Assembly: GCF_023278565.1 (NCBI RefSeq)
Contig: NC_064682.1
Coordinates: 3,596,001-3,660,000 of the forward strand
Source: Colletotrichum lupini
Lineage: Eukaryota > Ascomycota > Sordariomycetes > Glomerellales > Glomerellaceae
DNA length: 64,000 nucleotides
Direction: 5' to 3'
The first letter of the stretch is position 1; the number at the start of each line of letters is the position of its first letter. Below, in pieces: positions 23,964-38,700 of the stretch. The position numbers were made by a program, and so were the translations under genes. The notes under the pieces are model-generated. The model did no database searches and was not told the DNA's origin. It was given only the letters and a program-made list of their open reading frames with translations.

Positions 23964-25511
23964 TTTGAGACTTGAAGGAGGTTTTGTGAGTTGAAGACGG
24001 TGATACAGTTAGACTTGAAGATGTTCAAATTGTTGATCTAGTGTGATTGATGAGATCGAGTTATAATCTGGCTTCCTGGATGCTAACATGTAGTCTTTAT
24101 AGCTCTCTGGCATTAACAACATTGGACAGAGAATAACATTCTCGGCAATACATTCTTACTTCCCACATTAGCAGAGATAATTGCTAGAGTCGCTAGTCAT
24201 CTTGGCGGAGCGACGGCTAGCTGACAATTACCCTATGAGACCTGCAGTTCTGGATGTTAGGGTAAGAGTAAAATCCCATAGGATCTGCCAAGCTATGGAA
24301 AGTAAGCGTGGCAACGTTCTCACTTTCCTATATGGGACTCAATCGGCAGAATGATAAGACAGCCGAGATTCAATTCAGGTTGCCTTCCTTTCAAGAACTA
24401 GGCGCCTCGCACTTGTTGTGCAAGCCCAGCATCCGTAAATCTGAAAACGAATTAGTACGTGATAGTTTGACTGTATAGCTGTGGCACAGCTTCGTGATCC
24501 GAGACAGGCTGCAAAATATACCTGTCGTTGATCCTTTCGCCTCTTCATACCTGCCCGTGTAGTCTTAGCCCTCATCTGAGTTCTGACGAATTGATTGAAA
24601 ACATTTCTATACCTGATGGTTGCACAACAAGAAATTCTTGGTGCTCTGTTACGAAGTATGGCAGGTCTAGGCGTGACCTTCAGCCATACTCATCTGGGAA
24701 TGTCATTCATTGGCCAGCTCGGACTTGTTCAGTCTAAGGTAGGATCCTAGAACCCAATTCAATCCAAGAAATTGCAAGTACTGTGTCTTGTAAACAATAA
24801 GACTCAACCTATAACGAGCATTGCTTTGAAGGCAGCCTGGATAGAGCTTGGAACTACCCAGGTATCCCATATCTACACCATGACTCTCACAAGATGGGTG
24901 AATACTTGTCTAGTAGCTCAGTATCACATTGCACATAAAAACCATTCGGATCAGGACATGCGATCAAACAACCCGTCAATTCCAAGGTAATAAGAACTAA
25001 GGGCCCCTTCAGACCAAGCAAAGCACGGGCAGCGACTGACTCATTCAGCCATGCTCGACGAGTTGATCTATCAAGGCTTCCTAGCATAAGGTTATGAGCT
25101 CTGATACGCGAGTCACATATGGCCTAAGTACTGAGACTTCGAGTCGAGCATTTCTCTTGCATGTTCACAAGACTCTTGAACCGGCCGATGAACCTGTGCT
25201 TTATTGTAAACAAGATGGGTGTGCAATTTTAGTGCTCAAGGCTCATCATGTGTTCGGTCTTTTGAGTGTTCACGAAGCGTTGTTGCGTAAATCTTCGGGG
25301 AACTTCGCAGGGAATTGCTCCGTTCTGTTCGTGTCATTGCCGCGTGGCTGCTCGGCGGGCAAGCTCCCATTCTTAAGGATAGGTAGTGTAGCTGCCACGT
25401 GGGAAGTGAGAATTGGGCAAAAGTCTATTCTATCACTGTGTCGCGACATCTCGTAAACGACACAAAAAGGCCCGCGCTTCCCATGGATCGAGTCATTCCC
25501 GAATCTGGACC
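23964..25511. other. Intergenic up to the DNA transposon
   Basis: Normal-composition DNA. The first part is the probable promoter of the small peptide gene. No further gene is supported. Confidence 0.45.
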
Positions 25512-25517
25512 GAGCTG

Positions 25518-25550
25518 TACGGCAGACTACAAGAGGCACTCCGCCAAAAC
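25518..25550 (+). repeat. Left terminal inverted repeat, 33 bp
   Basis: Reverse complement of 30411-30443 with a single C/T difference at 25542. Preceded directly by GAGCTG. Confidence 0.85.
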
Positions 25551-28500
25551 CGTTCTTTCTAATAGACCTATAGCTACTATAAATTTTAAGTATTAATAGC
25601 GCGACTTTCTCGTATATATAAATAAATATTATAATAAATCCTATATATTATTATAAAGAATTACTTACGACTATAAGTAATAGCGGTTACGTAAGAGCGG
25701 TTATACTACTTACTAAAAATAGGGTAACTAGGGGGCATATTCTTTTTATTAATTTCTATTACTAATTAATTTCCCTTTCCTCTTAACTAACCTAATATTC
25801 CTTAAGTAAAATAAGTAATCTACTTATACTCCTATAATTACTTATTAATAATTATATTTCGCTTTATTATACTTTATACCCTTTTCTATTTTACTTTTAT
25901 TACTATTACCTAATTATATACGTAATTATAAATATAATATTCGCGATTTACTAATTAGAAATATTAATTAAGTATAATTAAGCAATTTTATACGTAATTA
26001 CTAATATAATTTTTACTAATTAGTAATTATACTTCTTCTTAGGCTAATATACGCGTAATTATAAGTATAATTATATATATATACCTATTTATAATTTAAT
26101 TCTTTTTATTTGCTTTTTTTTTTAATATTAACTATTTATATATATATACTAATAATTTCGTATAGGATACTCCCTTTTTTAATAATTACGTACGCCGTAT
26201 AATACTTATAATAAGTACTTAATATAGCGTTCCGGCCCGTATTAAGGGTATATAGCTCCTAATAGTCCCCGTATACTAACTTACGTAGTACCTTAATAAC
26301 CTTACGTTTTATAAAATAACCTCTTACCTCTTTATTAATACGTATACCTCTATATAATAGCTTCTTTATTATATAGATTTTTATATTATTTATAAGCTCT
26401 TTACTTTCCTTTTTAAAGACTTTTTATTAAATTTATAACCTTAGTATTATATAGGTTAGTATATACTACCCTATACTATTTAATATTATTATATTAACCT
26501 ATATAATCTAGCCCTAGCTTTAGATTAAGCTTAACCCTAAGATTATTAAAAATAGTTATTATATACCCCCGGATATTACTATAACTCGTACTTAAGCTAC
26601 CGATACTATTTAAATAACTATATTTAGTAACGCTAAGACTAGTACTAAGTTATATGCTTATTATAAAGCTAGTAAAGGTATTTTTATTAATTACGTTACT
26701 TTTATAAATAAGGGCTGCTCTAGTTATAATTATATATTTATTATATATAAGTATATACTCGTTAAGCCTCCCGTTATTACTTATATATTACCTTATATTA
26801 CTTTATATTTATTTATAATTTATTAATAATTCGTATTAACTCGTAATATACTTATTAAGGTTATTAAGCGCGGTTATAATTATAAGGGTCGTAGTAAAGT
26901 CCGTATTAGTACTCTACTTAAGTTTTAAGTACTATCCCCGTTATATACTTCTATATAATAATAAAAGCCCTTAAATAAGTAGCTAAGTAAGCTAAAAATA
27001 ATAAAGAGGGTATATATAATAATATATAAGATTATAAGGAGCGTTACTAATTTATATAGACTCTAAGTAAAGAGTAATTAATTTAATATTCTTATATAGT
27101 ATAGTATAGGAGTTTATATAAGTATATATTAGGATATAATATAGTTAAGCTTAATACTTAAATAATAAGGCCCTTATAGAGTCGTAGGGTACTTATTAGC
27201 TATAAATTAGAATATATATACTTAGTTTAGCTTATAAAAGGCTATAACTAACTATATAAAAGCTCCCCCTAAAGTTTAACATTTTTAATAAAATTATAGA
27301 ACTTTTATTTATTATATATTATCGTTATATACTTTTCTATCCTTTTTAGTATTATAGATCCCTATAAGCGTCTATATTTATATATATATACTTATAAGAC
27401 TTTATAAATAAAAAGATACCCCTATATATTATTATAATTATATATAAATATTTACCCCTTATTTAAAATTTCTTTCTTAGTTTTTTATTTTATATATTAC
27501 TATTTTTTTTAAAATAGTACGACTATATATTAATCTTTTATTATATCGAACGATAATTATTATAAAGTTAGAGAGTAATTAGACTTATAACATAATTATT
27601 ATATATATTTTTATAGTTTTTAGTATTAAAATTATAAAGCGAACTTTTAAACGTTAATTTATAAAATAGGACTTATAAGGAGAAGAGCGTACGGTCTTTT
27701 TTAAAGATCTATTAATTCGTATTTAAGAATTACTTTTTTAATAATACTTAAACGATAAAGATATTCTTTTTTAACTCTAATCTAAAAGATTTATAATTAC
27801 GGCTATAGGATTATTAATACTTCGTTAACAGAATTAGTTTTAATAATAATAAATATTAAAATAGCTCGTAATTATATAATAATAATTAAAAAAGTTCTTT
27901 TTTAATATACTAGAGGTTATTTACCGTATTAAAGGGTACGATAAAGAGTATTTTTATATATAGGTTTATTAATAAGCTTATATTATTAGCTAAGATGAAC
28001 TTTACTTTATATATTATAAAACCTTTTTATAATAAGTTTAAGATTAGTTAAGTAAGATAAGGTACCGTTATAAAGGGTTTATAATTCTTAAATTAAATTA
28101 TATTTAGTTTTTAAATACGTATAATAAGCTTTTATTATTTAGATTTAAGATCTATACTAATATTAATACTTATTTACGGTTTATTATATAGTTCTATATA
28201 GGGGTTTTTATTTATATATCCCAGAATATACTTATATAATATTTTATTATTATTTAATAACGGGGATTTATATTATTACGAGTTCGTTTAAACCGAGGAA
28301 AAGAAACCGTTCTTATATTTAGTATTTATTATTACTTTTTATAATACTATTTAATAATAAAAAGTCTAATTATATTCCGTAATTACTAGATCTTTAGTAA
28401 AAGTATTTATAACGTTAAGATTAAAAGTTAGTAAAATCGTTTTTATTAAAATAGATTAGTATATTAGCGGATAAGTAATATATATCTTAGTATATATAAA

Positions 28501-30410
28501 TATACTTACGTTTATAAAAATACTTCTAACTACTTAAGTTCTAAAAGCTATTCTATATAAATATACTCTTTAATTAGATTATACTTCTATTTACATATAT
28601 ATTACTAATTCGTTCTAATTTTATTAACTTTATATAAATTTAGAACTCTTATCGAATTCGTTATTAAAAAGGTCGCCCTTATATTATTTTTAGTTAGTTA
28701 TAGTAATTATATTATTAACCTACGTTACGAACTATATAAGACTTTATATAGCTAATTAACTAAGACTAAGTTTAATAACTATTAAATGCTATTTAAAATA
28801 ATAATAATTTAGACGCATATCTTTTTTAAGCTATTTTATAAATTTATATTTTAATTATTAAGGGCTCCCTAACTATATTAGCTAAAAGTATAAAGTTTAG
28901 TAAGGCTAATTATCCTTATTTTAAAGCGTATTAATATTTTCGTATTTATTTAAAGTAGTATATATATAATAAGTTTTAACTAGAAGTTATTTTACTTAGT
29001 AAACTATAAAATAGTATTATATAAGTTAAGTAGAAATTAGAAAACTTTAAAATTAATCTTAGAGTATTAAATAGCTTCGTAATTACGAGCGATACTAAGG
29101 ATAAAGAGGAATTATAAATATAATTATAATTTATTCTAAACTATTTACTAACGAGAATACTCGTTTTTATCCTTATAATATACTAGGTTATTTAGTATTA
29201 TAAACTTTATTTTCTTATTAAATTATTATAATCTCGTCTTTTTTATCGTTTTTATCGTTTTTAACTTTTTTTTTAACCTTTACCTCCTTCTTAACGATCT
29301 CCTTTTCTTACTTAACTAATAATTCCTTCTTAATTTTTATTGTTAGTTTAATATTAATACTTATTAAAAGCCGTGTTTTTAGAATATTTCTATACGTCGT
29401 TTTACTTAAAGTTTTAGTTATAATTAGCTTTATACGACCTTTTCCCTTCTTTACTAACTAAGGTTTAATAACTAACGACTTAATTTTAGTTTAAGAAATA
29501 ATAAAAAGTTAGTAATTATCTTTTTTATATAAGATTATAGTTTTAAAAAGGAATCTTTTTAAACTTATAGCTTTGTATATTACTTTATAATACTTTAAAA
29601 TATTATAAGGATTCTTTATGTTAATTAGAAATACTATCTACTCTATTAAAAGAATTTATTAGTTTATTATAAAATATAAAATAATAGATCGTATTATATC
29701 TTAATATAAAATAAACGTTAAGAAGTAATTAAACTAAACTTTTTTAATAAACTTCTTAATAACTTAAATATTAATATAAGTTTTTATTTAGAAACCGTTG
29801 AGTTCGTTTTTAAAAAAGGATACGTTATATAATATAATAAAGATATTAATTATTAGTAATTACTTTAGCTCCTTTTCTATTTATTAAATATTTTATTCTC
29901 GCTCTTTTAAGCCTATAAAAAGAGATTTTATTAATATTAAGGCTTATACGTTTATATATTCTTATTATATAAAAAGGGTAGAGCTTATATAAGTATTATT
30001 ATCAATTAGTTATTTTAGAATAGCTTTATAAAGAGGTATTATAAGGTCGATTAGTTTAGTAACGTTTTATATAGAAATTAAAAGTTATTATAAATTTATA
30101 TTATAATATTTATAAGCGAGCTATTAGTTTAATAACTTAAATAAAAAGTAATTTTTATTTATAAAAGGGTAAAAAGTAGTAGTTATTTTTATAATAAAAT
30201 TATAAAAAGAAAAAAAACTTTTATATTAGGGTACGATATTATGCGATTTTATATACTACTATACGGTTTAATATATTACGAAATTAAAGTATTTCTTAAG
30301 CTATAAATCTCTATAACCCCTATTTATAAGTTATTATACTAGTCTAGACCCTATCCTGGGTAGTGGGGTAACTGTAAAATACGATTTCTGCTTTAACATA
30401 TGAAAAAAGT

Positions 30411-30443
30411 GTTTTGGCAGAGTGCCTCTTGTAGTCTGCCGTA
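30411..30443 (-). repeat. Right terminal inverted repeat, 33 bp
   Basis: Inverted copy of 25518-25550, followed directly by GAGCTG. The one mismatch is C to T relative to the other copy when both are read inward. Confidence 0.85.
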
Positions 30444-30449
30444 GAGCTG

Positions 30450-30962
30450 GGCAACCAAGGTGCCTGTGCCCTTGCGGAGTCGAACATGCCGCCCCACGTC
30501 CCGTGGCAACCTGCCGTCTCTTTATGCTCTGGAACGACGGCTACAAACCTTGTCTGAGTCCACGACAGCGTAGCTCGCGTGGGCAGTAATTTGGGCTCGC
30601 AATTTTCTAGCTAACAGACAGTCTGACTCAGTGCAGCGAACTTGACGATGAAAATCGTCCGTTTTGAGTTTGGCTTCGCACCGACAACTACATCGCACAA
30701 ATGTCTCATCCGCATGCGCCGCCTCCCCGGCAGGCCTGGGTTGCTCCGATCCACATAGCCTCTCGTTTCGCTCGATCTAGACTGCAACCGGCTGTAGCGA
30801 CAATTAGTGACCTCATAAATAGGGTGGAGCCCCCATTCTTTCAACACGCGCAATGATCTCGTAATCATGGCTAGGCGTTGGTTCTGGGCTTTTTTCCATC
30901 ACGTTTATGATCACGCCAGGTGGACAGGACGACTTGCCTCAACCCTCAGATGACACGCAGCC
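30450..30962. other. Upstream region of the PTH11-like gene
   Basis: Normal-composition DNA between the transposon and the receptor gene start; likely promoter. No gene seen. Confidence 0.45.
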
Positions 30963-32528
30963 ATGAGCTGGACCAGACTGCGCATCGCGGTTTGGCTAGC
31001 ATGCCTCGCCGTAGATGTGATAGCAGCATCCACCTCTATACAACTGACCACAATATCAAATGCAACTTCGCCCGGGGTAACATCACCAGCCCCCCTTGAC
31101 CCGGCAGCAGCCGCGATGGAGCAGATGGCAGCCTCGTTATCCCCATGTGCAGTAAGACCCCACTGATCTGCTATTCTAAGTGAACGTTAACTCAAGGTAA
31201 CGTAGTTGAATTGCACAACGAGAGAGGTTGCAAAGTCGCCTTGCAACGCTACCGACTTTACGTGTATTTGCACAAATCGTTTGCTCAACGGAAACATTGG
31301 CGCATGTTTGGCACAGCATTGCACTGTGACTGAGTCTCTACGTATGACATCACTTGTTTGGAAGCGGTTTTCTTTCGAAGCCCATCTATCATTTGGTTCA
31401 AGTCTACAAGACGTTGCGCATAGATCATGCTGACAGGCGTCTAACTACCAGAGGCACAGAGATACTCGAAAACGTCTTGCAGAGTGCCCGTTCGTCGCAA
31501 CACGGATCAAGGTCCCATCACATGGACTCTCTTCTCTATTGCGCTGGTGGCTCTAGCTGCTCGACTGATCTCCAAAATTCCTTCTCTGAATCCTGCATTC
31601 TCGTTCGGCTGGGACGACTGGCTGATCCTTGCATCTACTCTTGCGCTGATCCCAGCAGACATTGGATCGCAAATTTGTGTGTTCACGAGCTGACATACTT
31701 ATTCAACAATCATGACTGACCATATCCGTAGTGATCGGTATAGGTCTGGGGCAGGACATATGGATGGTCTCTCCAGACAACATCACCCAGATTCTCTTGG
31801 TAAGGACGGGCCCCAATACCCCATGCTCCCAATTACTGGGGAACTGATAGCATACTGACATAATGTCAAGCTTTTCTTCGTCGAGGAGCTTCTCTACTCA
31901 TTCGTTGTGGCTGTCACCAAGTTGTCGATCCTCATATTCTACCTACGTCTCTTCGCCGAGACCTGGTTCCGGGTGGTTTGCTATGTTATGTTAGGGGTCA
32001 CGACGGTCTATGGTATCGGGCAGATACTAGCTATCGTCCTCGTATGCTCCCCAGTGAGCTATAATTGGACGCAATGGGATGGTGAGCATCAAGGAAAGGT
32101 ATGCGTCTAATGTGGCTTCACCCTGGCCTACTGCCATTCCATTCGGATCACACTGGCTGATTTTGGGATTCCAACTAGTGCGGGAACGTTAATCTCATGG
32201 CATTTATCAATGGTAGAGTGAATATTGCCATCGACTTCATTTTGTTCATTTTGCCAGTCACTCAATTGTAAGAAGATGTTAGAGGTTGTTTAGTACTCGA
32301 TTACTGATCAAAGGATGTAGTATAACTGTCTCGTGGACTCTCAAGAAGAAGATCGGCGTGAGCCTTATATTTTTAATTAGTTTATCGTAAGTACCGCTAT
32401 ATATATCTCATTATGTCTTCTAGGGGTTACTGATTGCCCTAAAGGGTGACGGCCTCGAGTGGGATCCGGCTGGCTACATTGGCGAAGTTCGGCGGAACGT
32501 AGAATCCGACGTATAAGTAAGATCTTAC
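30963..32528 (+). pseudogene. PTH11-like CFEM receptor, 5' part, cut by copia 1
   Basis: Exons 30963-31151, 31206-31341, 31452-31676, 31732-31799, 31871-32098, 32179-32267, 32321-32386 and 32445 onward fit one frame. The product starts with a signal peptide. An extracellular CFEM domain follows (about residues 60-105, cysteines in SPCA, LNC, SPC, FTCIC, GAC, HC). A PTH11-like seven-helix domain begins with PVRRNTDQGPITWT and includes GWDDW, GLGQDIWMV, TKLSILIFYLRLF and KKKIGVSLIF. PTH11-type receptors sense surface or host cues at the plasma membrane. The last exon (SVTASSGIRLATLAKFGGT) meets TAG at 32500-32502, probably a former CAG, and the copia element begins 26 bases later. The 3' part lies at 39926-40374. 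The gene is therefore broken. Confidence 0.85.
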
Positions 32529-32733
32529 TATCGGATTAGAAGTCTAATTCGACCGCGGCATACGGCCGACTGCGCAGGGGCTAATTAGGGGCCCTATTTA
32601 CGATTATCGTAACTAGCCTAACTTATAGTTAAAACCTCCTTTTTATACTAATTATATAAATATTTATATAGTTTAATTAATCTCTTCGTTAACTACAGTT
32701 CGAACTAACTACTTTATAATAAAAATATTAATA
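32529..32733 (+). repeat. Copia 1 5' LTR, 205 bp
   Basis: Aligns end to end with 39716-39920. It begins TATCGG where copy 2 has TGTCGG, a RIP change of the terminal TG. Its first 60 bases keep unmutated CA, TG and CG sites. Confidence 0.85.
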
Positions 32734-35700
32734 TTAATTAATAATTAAATTTTATTATCGTAGATCGGTAAGGTATTTTATTATATAAAAAAATAAACTT
32801 TTTAATACCGTATAGGATAGGAGATTTATATTAATTAACTTTATAAAAGTAAATAAAAGGGGCGATCCTCGAATATTATATAGAATTAAGTAATCGTAGC
32901 CCTTTATTACTTACGAGAAATTAACGTTTATTATATTAAATTACGTTAATTAACGGAACTACTTAAGTAACTAGCTTTTTATTATTATTTTAAATAGCTT
33001 TTTTACTAAATAACTTTTCTATAACTAGCTTATAATTAAAAATTAATTAGTTAAATTAATAAAAAGAAATATTTATAAAATAACTATTTACTTAATTAAT
33101 TAGTATAATAGACGAGCTCGATAATATAATATAAAAAAGTATTATATAATTAAAAAAAAGAATTTCTAAATATAAATATTTTTAATAAATATAATAAGAA
33201 CCCGTATAAGAGTTATAAAGCTAAGAAATTTATAATATATAAAAAGGTTTATTATTACGAGGATCTTATAAATACGACCTTAAACTTATAATTTAAACGA
33301 TCTCCTTATAGCCCCCTTAACTACCCCCTAAGTATTATTTAAGAATATAATATAAGGGACGGTTTAATAAAAAAAGTAGGAATTTAGAGGTTTTAATAAT
33401 ATTAAATTAAAAATATTACAGATCTTAGAGATTAACTTAAAAAAAAAGCGGCTATTTTAAAATAGTTTTATAACCTCCTATTATAGTTACTATTAGCTTA
33501 AAAAAAGGCTAAAAAAACGAGGATTTAAAAAAAAAGAAAAAAGAATCCTTTAAAGTATTACTAAAGGGCTTCTTTTTATATTAACTCCCGGCGCGAGATT
33601 ATTAATTTTAAGAAATTAACTAAGTAATAAAAAGGATTATTAATAAGTAATAATTACTTAATTATAATTAAGTTATACAAAAAACTATTTAAAAAATATA
33701 AAATAGAGTATAAAAAAGTAATAAGAAAAAAGATCTCTAAAGTATTTAGTTTTATTAAATACGAGTAATAAGTAAGTATTCTTAATAAGTCCTTAACGTT
33801 TACGATTTTATAAAAAAAAGGGCTTAACTTCGCTAATTATACTTAATAACCTATATAGCTCTTTTATAAGCTACTTAGCGTTTATTTTTAATTATTTTTA
33901 TAAAATACTACTTTAAAAAAAATAAGTTAAAAAAAGAAGCTATTTAAGAATTATAAAAAGTACGAGGCTTAAAAAGCTAGAAATATATAGAATAATAGAA
34001 AATTAATAACTAATAAAGATCCTAAGATTAATTATTATATTTTTTATAGTAATATAAACGTCTACTATTATTATTAAAAAAAAGAATTATTAAAACCTAT
34101 TTTTTATATTAAATGAAAAGGAGGATCTTAGTAAGTACGATAGTTAGTAATTTAAAAAAGTAGTAATAATTACTAAAAATAATAAAAACGAGAGTAGTAA
34201 TAAAATAATAAGAGGAAGTAGAAATCTCTTAGACCCCGATAAATTTATTAAGTAATAAAAGTACGGATTTATTATAATTAATATGCAGATTAAATATATT
34301 CTTATTAAAATTAAATATATTAATAATTATTAATATAGATATAAATTAGAGTATAACCCTTAGCGCGTTAGGGTAAGAAAAAGGAGAGAGGAACCCGATT
34401 TTAAATAAAATCCTAATCCCTTATAAATAAGTAAATATTAACTTAGATTATTAAGGGACGTAAATATATAAAATTACGAATTAGCTTAATAATAAATAAA
34501 TTAACGTAATATTAATCTATTTAACTAAGGTTTATAAAAAGAAGGGGCTATAGGGGTAACCCCTATTTTATAAAATTATAAACGACTTTAGTTACTAACT
34601 AAATAAATAATTTATAAATATAAGCTTAGGAATTACGAAAGTAGTTAATAGATTTTTTTATAAATAAGGGGTATTATTAGCGTAGTTATAGTTATAAAAA
34701 CTATACGAAATTTTAATAACGACGATTATAAAAGAGGAATTCGTATTATAGAACTAAATATAAATTAATAGGGTATATAATCGCTTTAATACATTTAAAA
34801 AAAAAGTAAACGACGTAGATTTCTTTTTTATAATTATTAATAATAATCTATTATTATAAAAGGATATATAGAGGTAAAATATAGTATTAAAAGTATAATA
34901 ATTAATAATTCTACTTATTTCGATTTATAACTTATTACTATTATTAATACGAAATTCGGCACCAATTAGCTAATATAAAAAAAATAAACAGCCTAAAATT
35001 ATTAATAATACGTAGCGACGCAGGGATCGTATATAAATATTAGAAATATAACAATAAATACGAAGTAATATATAAACTTTAAAAAAATCTTTTTAAAAAA
35101 GAAATTATACTTTAGGGTGAAGTATAAGGTTTTATAAAAAACCCTAATAATATTTTATAATTATGATAAAAAGGTTAGGATTAGGGAATATTAGTACTAT
35201 TTAGTAATTAATATCGTTTTCGTAAGTAAAACCTTTAATTATTATTATAAAGCGGTACGTAATTTTAATTAAAACGACTTTTTTAGTATTATTAACGTAA
35301 TCTAAAACCGCTTCGAGACTTATAATAAGAACTTAGAGCTCCTATTTAAACTACAAGTAATTTTTTATATATTTATAACTAAGATAATAAAAAGTAAATT
35401 ACGAATAAAGATCTTTAAAAAGCTTATTAATTAAATTAATAAGCTAATAAAAACCTAGTTAAATAAAAGAACTAATAAGTAAAAAGTTAAATATTTTTAT
35501 ATTATAATTTAGCGTATATTAAAAATAAAAATAACCTTATACTAAGTACTTAAAGATTACGAGACGCTTTACTTAAAGCTAAGATCTAGTTTTAATATTA
35601 AAATAAAAATACTATACTAAACTTATTTTCAAATATATAACGGCCCTTATTAATAATATTAAGTCGATTGAACGTATAATAAAAAAAGAAAAAAGGCTAG

Positions 35701-38700
35701 ATATAGTAATTATTAATAAGGAGGCCTAAATTTATTAAATAAGTAAAGATTTAATTTATAAATAAGGTAATAAAAAAAGTAATATTATATTTATAAAAAG
35801 GATAGATATTAGTTAAGTAATTATTTTAAAAAAGAGTATATTAAATCGTACGAATAATATAAAAAGTTAAGGGTAGTAAATAGTAAAACTAGCTCTTATT
35901 AGTTTAGTTAATTCTTTATTATATATAAGGGTAGATTTAGGGATATAAAACTTAATAATAATAATTAAAATAGTAGCTTAAAATATCCGCCCCTTATAAG
36001 AAATTCGAAAAACGAAAAAGATCTTACCCTCTATATTAATAAATTAGATTATAATAAAATCGATAACGTTAATTACTCTTTTTTTATTTTATTAGCTTCT
36101 AAAGGATATACGAGGCTAAATAAATAGAGGGTAATAAAAGCTCTTAATAAGTAGGCTTTTATTTATAAATAATAAGAAAAGGTCCCTTAAATAATAGATA
36201 TAGAAATAGCTAAAAAGGCGAATTTAATAGGGCCAAAGCTTATTCTCTTAATATTTAAAAAAAAGATACTACCTCTCTTAAAATTTAAAAAAAAAAGAAT
36301 ATAGTACTAAATAAATCTAAAGATAGTTAGAGGGGTCCTTTTTATATTACTTAGATCTTTTAAATACTAAGCTTATATAAGTATTTATACGGGCGAAAAG
36401 TACGGCCTAGATAATTCTTATAAAATTATCCTAAATACTAAAGTATTATAATAGTTAATAAGAGGAAAAGGGTAATTTTAAGTATTATAAAAGATCGTAT
36501 TAATAATACTTAATATATTAACGGCGGGTATTATAAGGATTAGCTTTAGCCTAAGGAAAGAAATCGTCGCCCTAGGTATAGTAAAAATAGAAATATATTT
36601 TAGAATAATAACTTTTTATATTTTACTTATTAATACCCTATTTCTCTTATATTTAAAAAATATAAATCGACTAAGTATTATATTTAATAATATAAAGAGT
36701 AAAATCTTTAGTAATAAGTATTTTAAAATAATCGAACGACGATAAGAGTATACGTTTATAAAGCTTATTAATAATATAAAGTTAATTAATTATTTAACGG
36801 AAAATAAGCTTAAATAGCTATATTAAAAATTTAGGTATTCGTTAGTTACGAGGTTATATAACTTTTTAAAGTAATTAAATAATAATAATATTAAAATAGG
36901 GGCGCTAGAGTAGTTAATAAAAGTATATTACTAATACTAAATAAATACGTAGAGCCTACGTAAATTTAAATTTAAATTACGTAATAAGCTTAATTTTAAT
37001 TAAGAAATCGTTATTAACATTTTTTATTTAAATAGTTAGCTAGTCCTATATATAATTAACGTAGTTATATCTTTTTAAGTAGGGTAATTCTTTTAGGATT
37101 TATAAATAAAAATAGTATAAGTAGCTTTATAAAGGGAATAGATTAATATATACTAAGGACCGCTAAATAGTATTAAAATCGATACTAATATTAGTTTTAA
37201 ATTAGTAGAATTTAAAAACAATATAGCGGCTTATAGTATATAGCTAAAAGTCGTATTTATTAAAGCGTATTATAGTATTAAAAAAGTAAAAAGGGTATAC
37301 TAGTAATTAAAAAGGGTATTTAAAATCATTAAAAAAGAAAATCCGGATTTTACTAACGACGAATACTTCTAAATAGTACTTAAATACTATAATAATATTA
37401 TAGGGCCTAACGGGCTTATATGAACGCTATTAATATTTAAAATATATTTAAGAACGACCTTAGCCTCGTTATTATTATTAAATATAAACTAACGAGCCTA
37501 AGTAATTAAAACAATAATACGGGTACTATATAAAGTAAGTATAAAAAGGTAAGTTAATAAAGTAATTATTATATATAATAGGCCCGATATAAAGGGTAAT
37601 TTAAATATATTACTAAATTCGGATATACGAGTATAGTACGAAATTACTTAATAATAAGCTAGGCTATATAAGTTAATTTTTATTAACGAGCGCTTTTATA
37701 TAATTATAAGAGATTATAATTAGCTACTTAAAGTATTAATTATAGTAGTTAAACTATATTATATAAATATTAATAAAGTAATTTCTAACTTATAAAAAAA
37801 AAGAGCTAGAGGAAACTATATAACTTATAATAGAAGTATAAGAAATTATCCTTAATAAAATCGTTATAGTAATATTAATAAGTAACGAGGAAAAGGAAAT
37901 TATTAAAAAAGTACTAATACTACTAGCGAGACGTCGTAAAAGATTATAATAATAAGCTCTAACGTAATAATTTATTATTAATAACAAGGTAATCAATACT
38001 TTTTATATAATAAAAAAGAAAGTTAATTTTAAGTTAGTAATTAAACTACGTAAAGAAGGCGTAATTATAATTATTAAAAAGCTATATAAGAGATTAAATC
38101 TTATCGAAGTAAATACTTTTTATAATCGAGGGATTTATTAATTTATTTTTTACGACTTAGAGAAGTATATAAACCTCTATATATTTAAATTATAAATAGT
38201 TTATAAAATTAAAAGAAAAAGAATACTCTAGTTATATAAGAAATTTAAATATATAATTTAGGAGTACGGCGACGTTAAAAAAGTAACGCTACTTATATAA
38301 TTACTTACTATATAGCGCTATAACTAACGGTTAATAATAGTACTAATAGTATTATTATAAAAAAAGGGATATAAGATTTAGAGCTATAATATTACCTAGG
38401 CCTATACCTAATGAACTACAGGGCTTATAAAGAAAATCCTAGCCTATTTATTAAAGAAAATAGCTAGTAAGTACTTAAAAAGTACGATTATTAAAGTACT
38501 TAAGCTACTATATAAGCTCGTAAAGTCGGGTACTTATTAATAAGCTATATACTACGATTTTTATATTAATTAATTATTAATAATTATATTTATATACGAC
38601 CCGTACTTATTAATCTCTAAGTATAAAAGCGACCTATTTAGAATTATTAAAATATAAACTAATAATATATTAGGCCTATTTAATATTAATTTTATAAAAA

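Larger units (their letters stand above)
25518..30443. mobile_element. RIP-destroyed DNA transposon with TIRs and GAGCTG duplication
   Basis: A 4926-bp unit bounded by 33-bp terminal inverted repeats (32 of 33 identical) starting TACGGCAGACTACAAG. It is flanked on both sides by the direct repeat GAGCTG (25512-25517 and 30444-30449). Inside, the sequence is extremely AT-rich and CA/TG-depleted. The TIRs themselves keep their CA and TG. On the plus strand between about 28.2 and 28.8 kb one frame reads on if TAA and TAG are taken as former CAA and CAG, suggesting a dead coding region. I could not assign a transposase superfamily. A 6-bp duplication is unusual for the common fungal families, which give TA, 3, 8 or 9 bp. 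Confidence 0.7.

Noticed and set aside
31354..31719. 121-aa frame overlapping the receptor gene
   Set aside because: It is the wrong frame of exon 3; the spliced frame carries the PTH11 motifs.
37790..37996. Minus-strand open frame inside copia 1
   Set aside because: AT-rich, Ile/Leu/Ser-only translation antisense to a destroyed element.
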